Shown: positions 26,013-35,904 of the stretch, in pieces
Layout of the letters: every line of letters starts with the position of its first letter
Numbering within the stretch: position 1 is the stretch's first letter
DNA from: Arcanobacterium haemolyticum DSM 20595
Lineage (GTDB): Bacteria; Actinomycetota; Actinomycetes; Actinomycetales; Actinomycetaceae
DNA length: 64,000 bases
Direction of reading: 5' to 3'
Assembly: GCF_000092365.1 (NCBI RefSeq)
Contig: NC_014218.1
Span: 1,178,001 to 1,242,000 of the forward strand
Position numbers and translations under genes: made by a program
Notes under the pieces: generated by a model
What the model saw: the letters and a program-made list of their open reading frames with translations, nothing else
Databases searched by the model: none
Told to the model about the DNA's origin: nothing

Positions 26013-27557
26013 TTATTCATCGTCAACATTCAAAAATTCATCAGCAAGCGGATCAGTCCACAAACCAACCTGACGTTCCATCCACAACTCCTGACGCGCA
26101 GCTTCCTTCGCATCCATCATCTCGTGATACTGACTCTTACGCTCCCGGCGCGTTGGACGAACATTTTCATCAAGGCGAATATCAGTGCCACGCGGACTCA
26201 ACAACTCGGCACCAGTAGCCATGGTCGGCTCCCAATCAAAGATCATGCCATCTTCAACCGTACCAATCACAACCATGTCACCAGCACGCGCACCAACCTT
26301 CATCAACTGCTTTTCAACACCCAGGTTATTCAAACGATCAGCCAAATACCCCACAGCTTCGTCGTTCGAAAAATCAGTCTGACGAACCCAACGTTCAGGT
26401 TTAGTACCACGAACCTGGTAGAAAATCTTCTCCCCCTGCTTACGCGGCGTAATCGTAAAGGACGAATCATCCTTCTTTTCAAGAGGACGAATGACAGGGC
26501 GAACGTCGTCGTCTTCCGCTTCCTGAACACGCAAATGATCCACAATCGTACCCAACGCGAAACCAAGCTCACGCAAACCCTCACGCGAAACCACAGAAAC
26601 TTCAAACACAGCCAAGCCGCGGCTCTTCAACTCATCCTTCACAAAATCAGCCATGTCACGCGCATCCGGAACATCAATCTTGTTCAACACAACAATACGC
26701 GGGCGCTCCATCAACGGAACGCGGCCATCAATCGGTGGAATCGCCGCAGCATACGCAGCCAACTCCCCCTCAATCGTTTCCAAATCAGAAATCGGATCGC
26801 GATCAGACTCCAACGTAGCGCAATCCAACACGTGAACAATCGCCGCACAACGCTCAATATGACGCAAGAACTCATGCCCCAAGCCCTTGCCCTCCGACGC
26901 GCCCGGAATCAACCCCGGCACATCGGCAATAGTAAAACGCTTCTCCCCCGCTTCCACCACGCCAAGATTCGGGACCAACGTAGTAAACGGATAGTCTGCA
27001 ATCTTCGGACGCGCAGCAGACATCGCCGCAATCAACGACGACTTGCCCGCCGATGGGAAACCCACCAACGCAACATCTGCCACAGACTTAAGCTCTAAGA
27101 CAACGTCAATCGCTTCGCCTTCTTCACCAAGAAGAGCAAAACCAGGCGCCTTACGCTTCGGAGAAGCGAGTGCTGCATTGCCAAGACCGCCCTGGCCACC
27201 TTCAGCGATCACGATTTCAACGCCGGCGCCCATCATATCGGCAAGAATATTGCCGTCCATGTCCTTCACAACCGTGCCATTTGGAACGTTCACGATCAGA
27301 TCTTCACCACGCTTACCATGACGCAAATCGCCCGCACCCGGCTTACCATTAGTTGCCTTCAAATGCGGCGAATGATGAAGAGCCAACAAGGTGGTTTCCT
27401 GGGGATCCACACGGAACACGATGTCGCCCCCATGCCCACCATTGGCGCCATCTGGGCCACCGAGCGGCTTGAACTTTTCACGGCGCACAGACGCCGCACC
27501 GTTGCCACCCTTACCAGCCTCCAGGTGGAGAACAACGCGATCAATAAAGCTTGCCAT
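26013..27557 (-). CDS. obg: GTPase Obg
   Basis: Encodes 514 aa. The Gly-rich Obg domain (residues 1-160) starts [26 protein letters not shown] in outline. The GTPase domain has [11 protein letters not shown] (P loop), [16 protein letters not shown] (switch II) and [10 protein letters not shown] (NKxD). A C-terminal OCT domain ([23 protein letters not shown]) and an acidic tail follow, typical of actinobacteria. Obg binds the large ribosomal subunit and links ribosome assembly to growth. It lies downstream of rplU and rpmA on the same strand, the conserved rplU-rpmA-obg order. Confidence 0.97.
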   Translation of the reverse strand: MASFIDRVVLHLEAGKGGNGAASVRREKFKPLGGPDGANGGHGGDIVFRVDPQETTLLALHHSPHLKATNGKPGAGDLRHGKRGEDLIVNVPNGTVVKDMDGNILADMMGAGVEIVIAEGGQGGLGNAALASPKRKAPGFALLGEEGEAIDVVLELKSVADVALVGFPSAGKSSLIAAMSAARPKIADYPFTTLVPNLGVVEAGEKRFTIADVPGLIPGASEGKGLGHEFLRHIERCAAIVHVLDCATLESDRDPISDLETIEGELAAYAAAIPPIDGRVPLMERPRIVVLNKIDVPDARDMADFVKDELKSRGLAVFEVSVVSREGLRELGFALGTIVDHLRVQEAEDDDVRPVIRPLEKKDDSSFTITPRKQGEKIFYQVRGTKPERWVRQTDFSNDEAVGYLADRLNNLGVEKQLMKVGARAGDMVVIGTVEDGMIFDWEPTMATGAELLSPRGTDIRLDENVRPTRRERKSQYHEMMDAKEAARQELWMERQVGLWTDPLADEFLNVDDE

Positions 27558-27596
27558 GAACAGTTCTTCTTTCTATCTACTTCAGCAAAAATGCAC

Positions 27597-27630
27597 GAGA
27601 GGGCGGAGAGCTAACGCCCTCCACCCTCTC
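27597..27630 (-). terminator. Hairpin between rpmA and obg
   Basis: GAGAGGG (27597-27603) pairs with CCCTCTC (27624-27630), with an inner GGGCG/CGCCC. It lies between rpmA and obg and may attenuate readthrough. No U run follows, so the effect is uncertain. Confidence 0.4.
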
Positions 27631-27657
27631 GAGTATGTCGTATATGACTCGCGCCAA

Positions 27658-27915
27658 TCAGGCCTGAGCCGCGACGATGTTCACGACCTTGCGATCACGG
27701 CGAGTACCAAACTCAACGTGACCGGTTTCAAGCGCGAACAGCGTGTCGTCCTTACCGCGGCCAACGTTGGCACCCGGGTGGAAGTGAGTGCCGCGCTGAC
27801 GCACGAGGATCTCGCCTGCGTTAACAAACTCGCCACCAAAACGCTTCACGCCGAGGCGCTTGGCGTTAGAGTCGCGACCGTTGCTAGTAGAGCTAGCGCC
27901 CTTCTTATGTGCCAT
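27658..27915 (-). CDS. rpmA: 50S ribosomal protein L27
   Basis: Encodes 85 aa. The start [23 protein letters not shown] and the body [33 protein letters not shown] and VEF are the standard L27 sequence. The N-terminus begins directly at the functional residues, without the cleaved extension seen in Firmicutes. It lies between rplU and obg. Confidence 0.98.
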   Translation of the reverse strand: MAHKKGASSTSNGRDSNAKRLGVKRFGGEFVNAGEILVRQRGTHFHPGANVGRGKDDTLFALETGHVEFGTRRDRKVVNIVAAQA

Positions 27916-27965
27916 GTCTTAGACCTTCTTCTTATTAACAGCTCGTTGGACGGTAAGTTAATCGA

Positions 27966-28271
27966 TCACTTAATGTCAGTGATCTTAACACGGGTAAGCT
28001 TCTGGCGGTGACCCTGACGCTTACGGTAACCCGTCTTGTTCTTGTACTTGATGATTGAGATCTTTGGACCCTTTTCATCGCGAACAATTTCGGCGCTGAC
28101 CTTGGCCTTGATGCCATCCGCTGCTGAGGTGATCTTGTCACCGTCGACGAGCATGATCGGCTCGAGCTCGACCTTGTCGCCAGCTTCGCCTGCAATCTTG
28201 TCCACAACGACGACGGAACCGACAGACACCTTTTCCTGGCGGCCGCCTACCTTGACAATCGCGTAAACCAC
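27966..28271 (-). CDS. rplU: 50S ribosomal protein L21
   Basis: Encodes 101 aa. [30 protein letters not shown] and the C-terminal [19 protein letters not shown] match L21. It is the first gene of the rplU-rpmA-obg unit; about 160 nt of non-coding sequence separate it from the RNase E/G gene on the same strand. Confidence 0.98.
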   Translation of the reverse strand: MVYAIVKVGGRQEKVSVGSVVVVDKIAGEAGDKVELEPIMLVDGDKITSAADGIKAKVSAEIVRDEKGPKISIIKYKNKTGYRKRQGHRQKLTRVKITDIK

Positions 28272-28432
28272 GTTCTGCTCATCTCTGTCGAAACTGATGC
28301 ATCCGGGATCGGATGCCCTGAAAATTAGTTAGCGCTATAAACTGCGCCAGCAATTAACGATACTGAAACACTCGAGCCGATACAAGTTTATCTCAAGCGA
28401 TTCAGACCACAATTACTATTGTCCTCTCCGGA

Positions 28433-30967
28433 TTATTTCTTTACCGGGAAGCTCATGATAGCTGAAGATGCACGCTGTGTTGGAGTGATTGTACCAGATG
28501 AAGTGACGCGTTTCTTCGTCTTTTTCACGGGAGTTTCACTCTTTTCACGCGGTTTTTCTGCACTATCAGGTTGTGCCGCATCAGCCGATGTTGCACGTTT
28601 ACGGCCACGCTTTTTGGGCGTGTCACGCTCTGCCGATTCTGATTCATGAGTGTCAGATCGATCAGAAGTCTTCTTCTTTCGCGGGCGGCCGCGCTTCGGG
28701 CGGTCCGCCTGCGCGTCCTCTGAGGCCTTCTCCACAGCCTTCTCCGCCGCTGGCACGTCAGCACTATCCGCGTCAGGTGCACCACCTTCTGCCGCCATTT
28801 CTTCATGCTTCGTAGTTGCAGCCGCTGCAATGGAGGCAAGGGCAGCTTTCACTTCTTCATGCTTCGAATCAGATTCTGCCGTGTTCTTAGCAGCGTCCTT
28901 CTTCTTAGCTTCCTTCTTGGAGGTTTGGCGCGCAGGCTTTTCTTCGTCCCGTTCTACGGGATGATCGTGGCTGATGTAGCCACGCCCTTCACAGCATTCA
29001 CAGGTGGTGGAGAAGGCTTCAACGAGGCCTTGCCCTACTCGTTTGCGAGTCATTTGAACGAGGCCTAGAGAAGTCACTTCAGCAACCTGGTGGCGGGTAC
29101 GATCGCGCCCTAAGCATTCGATGAGGCGGCGTAACACGAGATCGCGGTTAGCTTCCAACACCATATCGATGAAGTCAACAACGATGATTCCGCCAATATC
29201 GCGCAACCGGAGTTGGCGCACGATTTCTTCGGCGGCTTCCAGGTTGTTGCGGGTCACGGTTTCTTCCAGTGAACCACCAGATCCGGTGAATTTACCTGTG
29301 TTGACGTCAATGACAGTCATAGCCTCGGTACGATCGATAACCAGCGAGCCGCCAGATGGCAGGAACACCTTGCGATCGAATGCCTTTTGGAGTTGTTCAT
29401 CTACGCGGTTTTCCTGGAAGATATCTGCGTTTGAATCCCACTTTTCGAGGCGATCAATGAGTTCTGGAGAAAGATCCGAAACGTAATGGGAGATGGTTTC
29501 CCACGCATTGTCACCAGAGATTCGCAAGGTGCGGAAATCTTCATTGAAGATGTCACGTACCACGCGCACAGCGAGTTCCGGTTCGCCTTTGAGGAGCGAT
29601 GGAGCATTTTTAGACGATTTCGATTTTGCTTCGATATCCGCCCACGATTTCATGAGGCGTTCCACGTCTTGTTTGAGTTGTTCTTCCGTTGCGCCTTCGG
29701 CTGCGGTTCGAACGATCACGCCGTGTTCTGCTGGCACAACTTCCTTGAGGATCTTCTTCAAGCGGGTACGTTCACGTTCGGGGAGTTTGCGGGAAATACC
29801 GGTCATTGCTCCGCCTGGCACGAGTACCAGGTGGCGCCCTGCGAGGGTGATTTGCGCAGTGAGGCGGGCACCCTTGTGGCCGATTGGATCCTTGGTTACC
29901 TGGACGAGTACCGGATCACCAGACTTGAGTGCTTGCTCAATTTTACGTGGCTTTCCTTCGAGTCCAGTTGCATCCCAGTTCACTTCGCCAGCGTAGAGAA
30001 CTGCGTTGCGGCCTTTGCCGATATCCACGAACGCAGCTTCCATTGATGGAAGGACGTTTTGTACGCGGCCAAGATAGACGTTTCCAACCATGGACGCTTG
30101 CGTATGACGCGCCACGTAGTGTTCCACCAGCACGCCATCTTCGATTACGGCGATTTGGTTGAGTCCGTCACGTTCCCGGATCAGCATGTCACGTTCAACA
30201 GATTCGCGCCGTGCCAAGTATTCCGATTCAGTGATGGTTTGGCGCCGACGGCCCGCTTCACGCCCTTCCTTGCGGCGTTGACGCTTCGCTTCGAGGCGCG
30301 TTGAACCTTTTGGTGCCGTTACTTCATCCGAGGTATTTTCAGAAGAACGACGACGGCGCCGACGCCGAACAGCAGGCTCTTCTGCCTCCAACTCTGGCTG
30401 TTCGGAATCTTCCACAACGGCTTTTGTTTTCTTCACCTTACGAACAGGCTCAGATTCTTCCTGAACCGCATCTTTGTTCTCAGCCTCAGCGTTCGAATCT
30501 ACCTGAGCTTCCTCTGCCTTACCGCGCCCGCCGCGGGTACCGCGGCGGCGCTTACGGGAGGAATCGGCAGACGCTTCAGAATCATCGTGAGATTCTGCCG
30601 CCGGCTCCTGCTGCACATCAGCAGTTTCTTCAACATCTTCCTTGCGCTTCTTACGAGCACGCACTGCCCGAGCAACGTCAGGTTCCTGGAATAGAAGAGA
30701 AATCATAGGCGCAGCCGGAGTTACCTCAGGCACCGGTGCCGCATGATTTGTATCCCCCGCCGAAAAGACGATCGAGGTTGGATCCATCGGAGCCACCGTA
30801 GCCTTAGACGCTACAGATTTCTTGCGAGGAGTCTTAGCCAACTCAGCAAGCGATTCAGCTACCGATTCAGAAACGTCCTTTGAAACTGCTTTCTTAGCGG
30901 ACGATTTACGTGTACGTGTTGCCTTCTTACCTTCCGGCAAAACAACATCCATGGCTTCCTCAGCCAT
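28433..30967 (-). CDS. rne: Ribonuclease E/G
   Basis: Encodes 844 aa from the ATG at 30967 (GGGGG upstream). The N-terminal 270 residues are a charged, disordered tail with Arg and Lys/Glu clusters, typical of actinobacterial RNase E, which carries its extra region at the front as well as the back. The S1 domain has VGNVYLGRVQNVLPSMEAAFVDIG in outline. The catalytic DNase-I-like domain holds VIDVNTGKFTGSGG and IIVVDFIDM with the two metal-binding Asp residues. TTCECCEGRGY is the zinc-link Cys pair. After it comes a second Lys/Glu-rich tail. The enzyme starts mRNA decay and processes rRNA and tRNA. Confidence 0.93.
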   Translation of the reverse strand: MAEEAMDVVLPEGKKATRTRKSSAKKAVSKDVSESVAESLAELAKTPRKKSVASKATVAPMDPTSIVFSAGDTNHAAPVPEVTPAAPMISLLFQEPDVARAVRARKKRKEDVEETADVQQEPAAESHDDSEASADSSRKRRRGTRGGRGKAEEAQVDSNAEAENKDAVQEESEPVRKVKKTKAVVEDSEQPELEAEEPAVRRRRRRRSSENTSDEVTAPKGSTRLEAKRQRRKEGREAGRRRQTITESEYLARRESVERDMLIRERDGLNQIAVIEDGVLVEHYVARHTQASMVGNVYLGRVQNVLPSMEAAFVDIGKGRNAVLYAGEVNWDATGLEGKPRKIEQALKSGDPVLVQVTKDPIGHKGARLTAQITLAGRHLVLVPGGAMTGISRKLPERERTRLKKILKEVVPAEHGVIVRTAAEGATEEQLKQDVERLMKSWADIEAKSKSSKNAPSLLKGEPELAVRVVRDIFNEDFRTLRISGDNAWETISHYVSDLSPELIDRLEKWDSNADIFQENRVDEQLQKAFDRKVFLPSGGSLVIDRTEAMTVIDVNTGKFTGSGGSLEETVTRNNLEAAEEIVRQLRLRDIGGIIVVDFIDMVLEANRDLVLRRLIECLGRDRTRHQVAEVTSLGLVQMTRKRVGQGLVEAFSTTCECCEGRGYISHDHPVERDEEKPARQTSKKEAKKKDAAKNTAESDSKHEEVKAALASIAAAATTKHEEMAAEGGAPDADSADVPAAEKAVEKASEDAQADRPKRGRPRKKKTSDRSDTHESESAERDTPKKRGRKRATSADAAQPDSAEKPREKSETPVKKTKKRVTSSGTITPTQRASSAIMSFPVKK

Positions 30968-31433
30968 CGGGTACCCCCTATTTCGCACACGTGCATCGCG
31001 TGTGCGGCTAGTCAATAATCACAGGATCACCTGTGGAAAGTCTCTATTGGTCAGTTATCCCGGCAGCAACGCTCACGCGGCGCACTTGAATAACTCTGGG
31101 CGTCAGATGCACGACAACCTGTAGCTAGTCTACACGTTTCTCTCCTCTTAATACACACCAGCCCCACACAACGGGACCTTAGTGCGAGAATCAGCCACCC
31201 CGTCGTCGAAAAACTCAGAAATGTGATGTGGGACAAAAATCCCAAAAAACGTGGCGCAACAATCGCCAAATAAACTGGCACATGCGCCCCAAATAAGCCA
31301 TTATTACATTATGAGTTCAATGTGTCCCTAACAAAACGTTACTGAAGCACTCAGAAACGTAGGAAAACACAACGAAACGGGCTAAAAGCTCAAACGAATA
31401 ATAAGTATAGGTCGCACGGAAGGTGAATATAAG
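30968..31433. other. Divergent promoter region of RNase E/G and cydA
   Basis: About 470 nt without a gene separate rne (minus) from cydA (plus). Both promoters must lie here. I looked for an inverted TTGTGA/TCACAA (Rex) or TTGAT/ATCAA (Fnr) box before cydA and saw none. Direct AAAC-rich repeats near 31330-31400 are not distinctive. Confidence 0.45.
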
Positions 31434-32933
31434 GTGGATGTCCTCGACCTTGCGCGGTGGCAGTTCGGTATTACAACGGTGTATCACTTCTTGTTGGTCC
31501 CGCTAACTATCGGCCTCTCCCCACTAGTCGCATACCTACAAACAAAATGGCTTCGGAGCGGAGACACCAAGTGGCTCAAGCTCTCCGAATTCTTCGGAAA
31601 AATTCTTCTCATCAACTTCGCTCTAGGCGTCGCAACCGGAATCGTCCAAGAATTCCAGTTCGGTATGACCTGGTCCGAATACTCCCGCTACGTGGGCGAT
31701 ATTTTCGGTGCACCACTCGCATTCGAAGCACTGCTCGCATTCTTCCTCGAATCCGTGTTCCTTGGCGTTTGGATCTTCGGCCGCGGCCGCATCTCCCCCA
31801 AGGCACACACCGTAGCCATCTGGCTCGTTGCACTCGGAACCAACATCTCTGCACTGTTCATCCTCGCGGCGAACTCCTTCATGCAGAACCCAGTGGGCGC
31901 AGTAGCAAACCCAGTTACCGGCCGCGCAGAACTCGATGGGGTAGGCGGCTTCCTTGACGTCGTCTTCTCCCTCACCACCATCTACGCGTTTGCACACACC
32001 ATCGCAGCATCCCTCATGGTTGCAGGCGCACTAGTTGCAGGCGTATCCGTCTGGTGGATCGTTCGCTCTGTTAAGAACAACAACGAACTCGAAGCAGAAG
32101 AACTCTGGAAGCCAGCCGCACGCTTCGGCTTCAAAGTTCTCGCTGTTGCCGGAATCCTCGCAGTAGCAACTGGCCACTTCATGGGCCAGCACATTTACAA
32201 AGTGCAGCCAACCAAGATGATCGCCGCTATGGGTATCGCCAAATCTGAAGAAAGCGCACCACTCGCGCTCGCCATGATCGGCACCGAACTCAAGCCAGAA
32301 AACATCATCACGTTGCCAATTCCAGGCATCGAATCCTTCATGGTCACCGATCACTTCTCTGGCCCAGAATCACGCCTCACCGGCGCAACCGAAATCCAGG
32401 AAAAGTTCACCAACATGTTCAGCGCCGAATACGGCACAGACGTGAACTACCTGCCAAACCCATTCGTTGCCTTCTATTCATTCCGAATCATGATGGCGCT
32501 CGGGTTTGCTTCAATCGCACTGGCAGGGCTAGGACTCTGGCTACTACGCAAAGATAACCTCATCCGCTCCGGCGGCGTTGCCCGCCTGTTCGTGTGGACC
32601 ATCACGTTCCCATACATCGCATCCATCTTCGGGTGGATCTTGACCGAAATGGGACGCCAGCCATGGGTTGTGTATCCAAACATGGACATGGCCGATAAGA
32701 TGGCACCGTCAGAAATGATCAAGCAACTCACCGATTTTGGTGTGTCGCAAAACGTTGTTCCGGCAGAAGTCTTCATCTCCCTCGCGATCTTCACGTTGCT
32801 CTACGCGGCACTCGGCGTGGTGTGGTACGTCCTTGTTAAGCGCTACGTACGTGAAGGCATCAACACCTCCAAGGATGTTGCACTCCAGTTCGATCACACC
32901 AACACTGACACGAAGCTCAGCTTCGCCTACTGA
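31434..32933 (+). CDS. cydA: Cytochrome bd oxidase subunit I
   Basis: Encodes 499 aa, starting at GTG 31434 with AAGGTG upstream. Multiple membrane helices are clear. The start LARWQFGITTVYHFLLVPLTIG carries the first haem b ligand His. YAFAHTIAASLMVAGALVAG holds the second His, and LTEMGRQPWVVYP the Met ligand in the GRQPW signature. The quinol-binding loop is the short type. With CydB it forms a high-affinity quinol oxidase used at low oxygen. It heads a cydA-cydB-cydD-cydC unit. Confidence 0.97.
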   Translation: MDVLDLARWQFGITTVYHFLLVPLTIGLSPLVAYLQTKWLRSGDTKWLKLSEFFGKILLINFALGVATGIVQEFQFGMTWSEYSRYVGDIFGAPLAFEALLAFFLESVFLGVWIFGRGRISPKAHTVAIWLVALGTNISALFILAANSFMQNPVGAVANPVTGRAELDGVGGFLDVVFSLTTIYAFAHTIAASLMVAGALVAGVSVWWIVRSVKNNNELEAEELWKPAARFGFKVLAVAGILAVATGHFMGQHIYKVQPTKMIAAMGIAKSEESAPLALAMIGTELKPENIITLPIPGIESFMVTDHFSGPESRLTGATEIQEKFTNMFSAEYGTDVNYLPNPFVAFYSFRIMMALGFASIALAGLGLWLLRKDNLIRSGGVARLFVWTITFPYIASIFGWILTEMGRQPWVVYPNMDMADKMAPSEMIKQLTDFGVSQNVVPAEVFISLAIFTLLYAALGVVWYVLVKRYVREGINTSKDVALQFDHTNTDTKLSFAY

Positions 32934-32951
32934 GGAAAGGACGCATAACTC

Positions 32952-34091
32952 ATGGATCTTTCATTCCTACAAATTCTGTGGTTCATCCTCATCGTTGTAC
33001 TGTGGATCGGCTACGTAACGCTCGAAGGCTTCGGCTTCGGCACCGGCATGCTCCTGCGCATTCTTCCAAAGAATGAAAAGGAACGCCGCCTACAACTCAA
33101 CACCATCGGCCCACACTGGGACGGAAACGAAGTATTCTTGCTCACCGCTGGTGGCGCAACCTTCGCCGCATTCCCAGAATGGTACGCAACCATGTTCTCC
33201 GGCATGTACCTCGCACTCGTGCTCGTGCTTGTTCTGCTGATCTTGCGCATCTCCGCAATCGAATGGCGTGGCAAGATCAACTCCGATTCATGGCGTAACG
33301 CATGGGACTACCTCCACACTGGTTCAGCATGGCTGGTAGCCCTCGTCTGGGGTGTTGCTTTCGGTAACCTCGTTCAGGGCATGGCAATTCAGGTTGGCAC
33401 ATACGGCAAGGCTGGCGATCCATCCACCTTCGTTTCAGCTGACGTGGACAACGTGGATGCCGCTCTTGCAGAAGGCGCACAGCACTTCCTCACCGGCGGT
33501 TTCTTCTCCCTGTTTACCCCATTCACTATTGCGGCAGGCTTGGTAGTGGTCTCCTTGTTCTTGACTCACGGCGCCCTATGGCTCGCACTCAAGACAACCG
33601 GCGATTTCTCTGAACGTGCCAAGGCACTGGCTAAGAAGTCTTCCCTCGCTTCCACCGGCCTCACCGCCGTGTGGGCGCTATGGGCATTCTTCGTCTACTC
33701 CACCAACATTGTTGCCATCGTTCCACTCGCACTCGCTGCAGTTGGGCTCTTGGTTTCCACGTTCTTCACGTTGAAGGGCAAGGAGAAGGCCGGCTTCTTC
33801 TCCCACATGGCTGGAGTTGCTTTCGCAGTTGTCTTCATCTTCGCCACCACGTTCCCGTTCGCTCTGAAGTCCTCTATCAACGAGGCCTATGGATTGACTC
33901 TGGTTCAGGCATCGGCAACCTCCGCAACGCAAACAGTGATGACCATCGCTGCAGTCATTTTCGTTCCAATCGTTGCGATCTACACCATCTGGTCCTACAT
34001 CTCCTTCTCACGCCGCATCGGCGTCGAATCGCTGTCTGATGAACCAGCTGGTTTGCACCCAACCAAGGTTCGTGAATTCGCTAAGGCGTAG
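32952..34091 (+). CDS. cydB: Cytochrome bd oxidase subunit II
   Basis: Encodes 379 aa with about eight membrane helices. ILWFILIVVLWIGYVTLEGFGFG, IGPHWDGNEVFLLTAGGATFAAFPEWYATMF in outline, and GGFFSLFTPFTIAAGLV are the CydB signatures, including the conserved Trp and Asn of WDGNEVWL (here WDGNEVFL). Spacing from cydA is 18 nt. A strong terminator follows, so cydDC probably has its own promoter as well. Confidence 0.96.
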   Translation: MDLSFLQILWFILIVVLWIGYVTLEGFGFGTGMLLRILPKNEKERRLQLNTIGPHWDGNEVFLLTAGGATFAAFPEWYATMFSGMYLALVLVLVLLILRISAIEWRGKINSDSWRNAWDYLHTGSAWLVALVWGVAFGNLVQGMAIQVGTYGKAGDPSTFVSADVDNVDAALAEGAQHFLTGGFFSLFTPFTIAAGLVVVSLFLTHGALWLALKTTGDFSERAKALAKKSSLASTGLTAVWALWAFFVYSTNIVAIVPLALAAVGLLVSTFFTLKGKEKAGFFSHMAGVAFAVVFIFATTFPFALKSSINEAYGLTLVQASATSATQTVMTIAAVIFVPIVAIYTIWSYISFSRRIGVESLSDEPAGLHPTKVREFAKA

Positions 34092-34102
34092 CGTCACCTC
34101 GC

Positions 34103-34147
34103 AACGTGGCCAGGTATCTTCCGGGACAACCTGGCCACGTTCTTTTT
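34103..34147 (+). terminator. Rho-independent terminator after cydB
   Basis: AACGTGGCCAGGT (34103-34115) and ACCTGGCCACGTT (34129-34141) form a 13-bp perfect stem with a 13-nt loop, followed by CTTTTT. It separates cydAB from cydDC. Confidence 0.9.
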
Positions 34148-34242
34148 GCCAACTGCCGAATTTTCCGCAGTGCCACAAAAATATGGTGGAGCCCGCCGGT
34201 AGAATAAAGAACGTCATCACCCATCCTTTAGGTTAGGACACT

Positions 34243-35904
34243 GTGAAACCTTTCGATCCTCGGCTTATGCAGTATGCGCGGGCCACCCGCGGCTACCTCG
34301 CCCTTCTTGTGGGGCTCGGCTTGATCTTGACTTTCCTGATCGCTGCCCAAACATATCTCATAGCGGCCATTATCTCCCCCGTCTTTTATGGCGATAGTAC
34401 GCTCAGCGCCAGCAGCGGGATGCTCATTGCCCTTGTTGTAGTGTTTGTGGCCCGTACCGGGGTGACTTTCGTTCGTGGGGCAATCGGGCATCGCTCCGCG
34501 ATGCGGGTAATCACTGAATTGCGTACACGCGTTCTTCGGCATGCAGGTGATCTTGGGGATCGTTGGCTCTCACGCGGCAACACGAATGAAGTGGTTACAT
34601 TAACCACGCGCGGGCTGGACGATCTTGAAGATTATTTTGTGCATTTCTTGCCAGAACTATTCCTCACTGCCACCGCTACCCCGCTACTCTTGCTCATGGT
34701 CACATACATGGATTTCTTATCCGGCCTGATGATCGTCTTGTGCTTACCATTGATTCCGCTGTTTATGATCTTGATTGGGAAGATGACTGCCTCATATTCA
34801 GCAAAGCGGCTATCGGCCATGCAGCGCCTTGGAAGCCAGTTGTTAGATTTGCTCGGAGGTTTGGCCACGTTAAAAGGCGTTGGGCGCGAATCTGGCCCGG
34901 CACAACGTGTTGACGATCTTGGAACGTCATTCGCACACCGCACGATGAACACTCTGTACGTTGCATTCTTATCGGGTGCTGCACTGGAGTTCATCACAAC
35001 ATTGACCACCGCACTTGTAGCCGTATCCATCGGCTTGCGTATGGTCACTGGAAACGTACTGTTGTTTGAAGGACTGGTAGTGATCATGTTGACTCCCGAA
35101 GTCCTTCGCCCGCTTCGTGAAGTAGGTACGCAATTCCATGCCTCAGCGAACGGCGTGGCTGCTGCCGATCGCGCATTTAAGATTCTTGAAAGCAAGCCCT
35201 ACGAACACTCTGGCACTGCCCAAGTTCCAGACATGTCTATAACACCTATTCGTTTTGATTCTGTTTCTGTTCTTGCCCCAGGCCGTGCAACGGTTGCGCC
35301 CGCCAATCTGAACGCCACAATTGCACCTGGCACTGTCACTGTTATTCGCGGCCATTCGGGCTCTGGAAAGTCCACAGCAGTCAATGTTCTCTTGGGGTTA
35401 ATTCCAGCATCGTCTGGCAGAGTACTCATCGGCGATCTGGAACTATCCCACCTAGATCGGCGCTCTTGGTGGGGTACCATCACGTGGGTTCCACAGCGTC
35501 CAGCCATCGTTGTAGGAACCGTTGCCGATAATCTTGGCACAGATCCATCAGTAGATGCTGTCGCAGAAGCAGTACAGTTGACGGGCTTTGATAAGGTTAT
35601 TGCTACCCTCCCCCATGGCTGGGATACGATGCTCGGCCAAGGCGGTATCGGCCTTTCTGTGGGGCAACGCCAACGCCTAGCCCTAACAAAAGCGCTAATG
35701 TCACCATCCCAAATCGTTATTCTGGATGAACCGTCGGCTCATTTGGATGCTATTGCAGAAGAATACGTCTCTGCCACAATCGCTCATCTTCGTTCACAAG
35801 GACGCACAGTTATCGTGATCGCTCATCGCTCTGCTATGAGCGACCTAGCAGATTCGATAATTGACGTTGTTTCTTCCAGCCGTACCCACCGGGAGGCATT
35901 ATGA
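34243..35904 (+). CDS. cydD: ABC exporter CydD (cysteine/glutathione export, cytochrome bd assembly)
   Basis: Encodes 553 aa starting at GTG 34243. The N-terminal six-helix exporter domain begins RLMQYARATRGYLALLVGLGLI in outline. The ATPase has GHSGSGKSTAVNVLLG (Walker A), GLSVGQRQRLALTKAL (signature) and IVILDEPSAHLD (Walker B). CydDC exports thiols (cysteine, glutathione) to the outside and is needed to mature cytochrome bd. The stop overlaps the next start by 4 nt (ATGA). Confidence 0.93.
   Translation: MKPFDPRLMQYARATRGYLALLVGLGLILTFLIAAQTYLIAAIISPVFYGDSTLSASSGMLIALVVVFVARTGVTFVRGAIGHRSAMRVITELRTRVLRHAGDLGDRWLSRGNTNEVVTLTTRGLDDLEDYFVHFLPELFLTATATPLLLLMVTYMDFLSGLMIVLCLPLIPLFMILIGKMTASYSAKRLSAMQRLGSQLLDLLGGLATLKGVGRESGPAQRVDDLGTSFAHRTMNTLYVAFLSGAALEFITTLTTALVAVSIGLRMVTGNVLLFEGLVVIMLTPEVLRPLREVGTQFHASANGVAAADRAFKILESKPYEHSGTAQVPDMSITPIRFDSVSVLAPGRATVAPANLNATIAPGTVTVIRGHSGSGKSTAVNVLLGLIPASSGRVLIGDLELSHLDRRSWWGTITWVPQRPAIVVGTVADNLGTDPSVDAVAEAVQLTGFDKVIATLPHGWDTMLGQGGIGLSVGQRQRLALTKALMSPSQIVILDEPSAHLDAIAEEYVSATIAHLRSQGRTVIVIAHRSAMSDLADSIIDVVSSSRTHREAL

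Noticed and set aside
25944..27098. 384-aa plus-strand frame
   Set aside because: Antisense shadow of obg with biased His/Asn/Arg composition.
31300..31433. Rex or Fnr operator before cydA
   Set aside because: No TTGTGA-N6-TCACAA or TTGAT-N4-ATCAA palindrome could be seen.
34228..34245. TTTAGGTTAGGACA before cydD as a DtxR box
   Set aside because: Only the left half matches; the right half lacks the CCTAA partner, and the GGA also serves as ribosome site.
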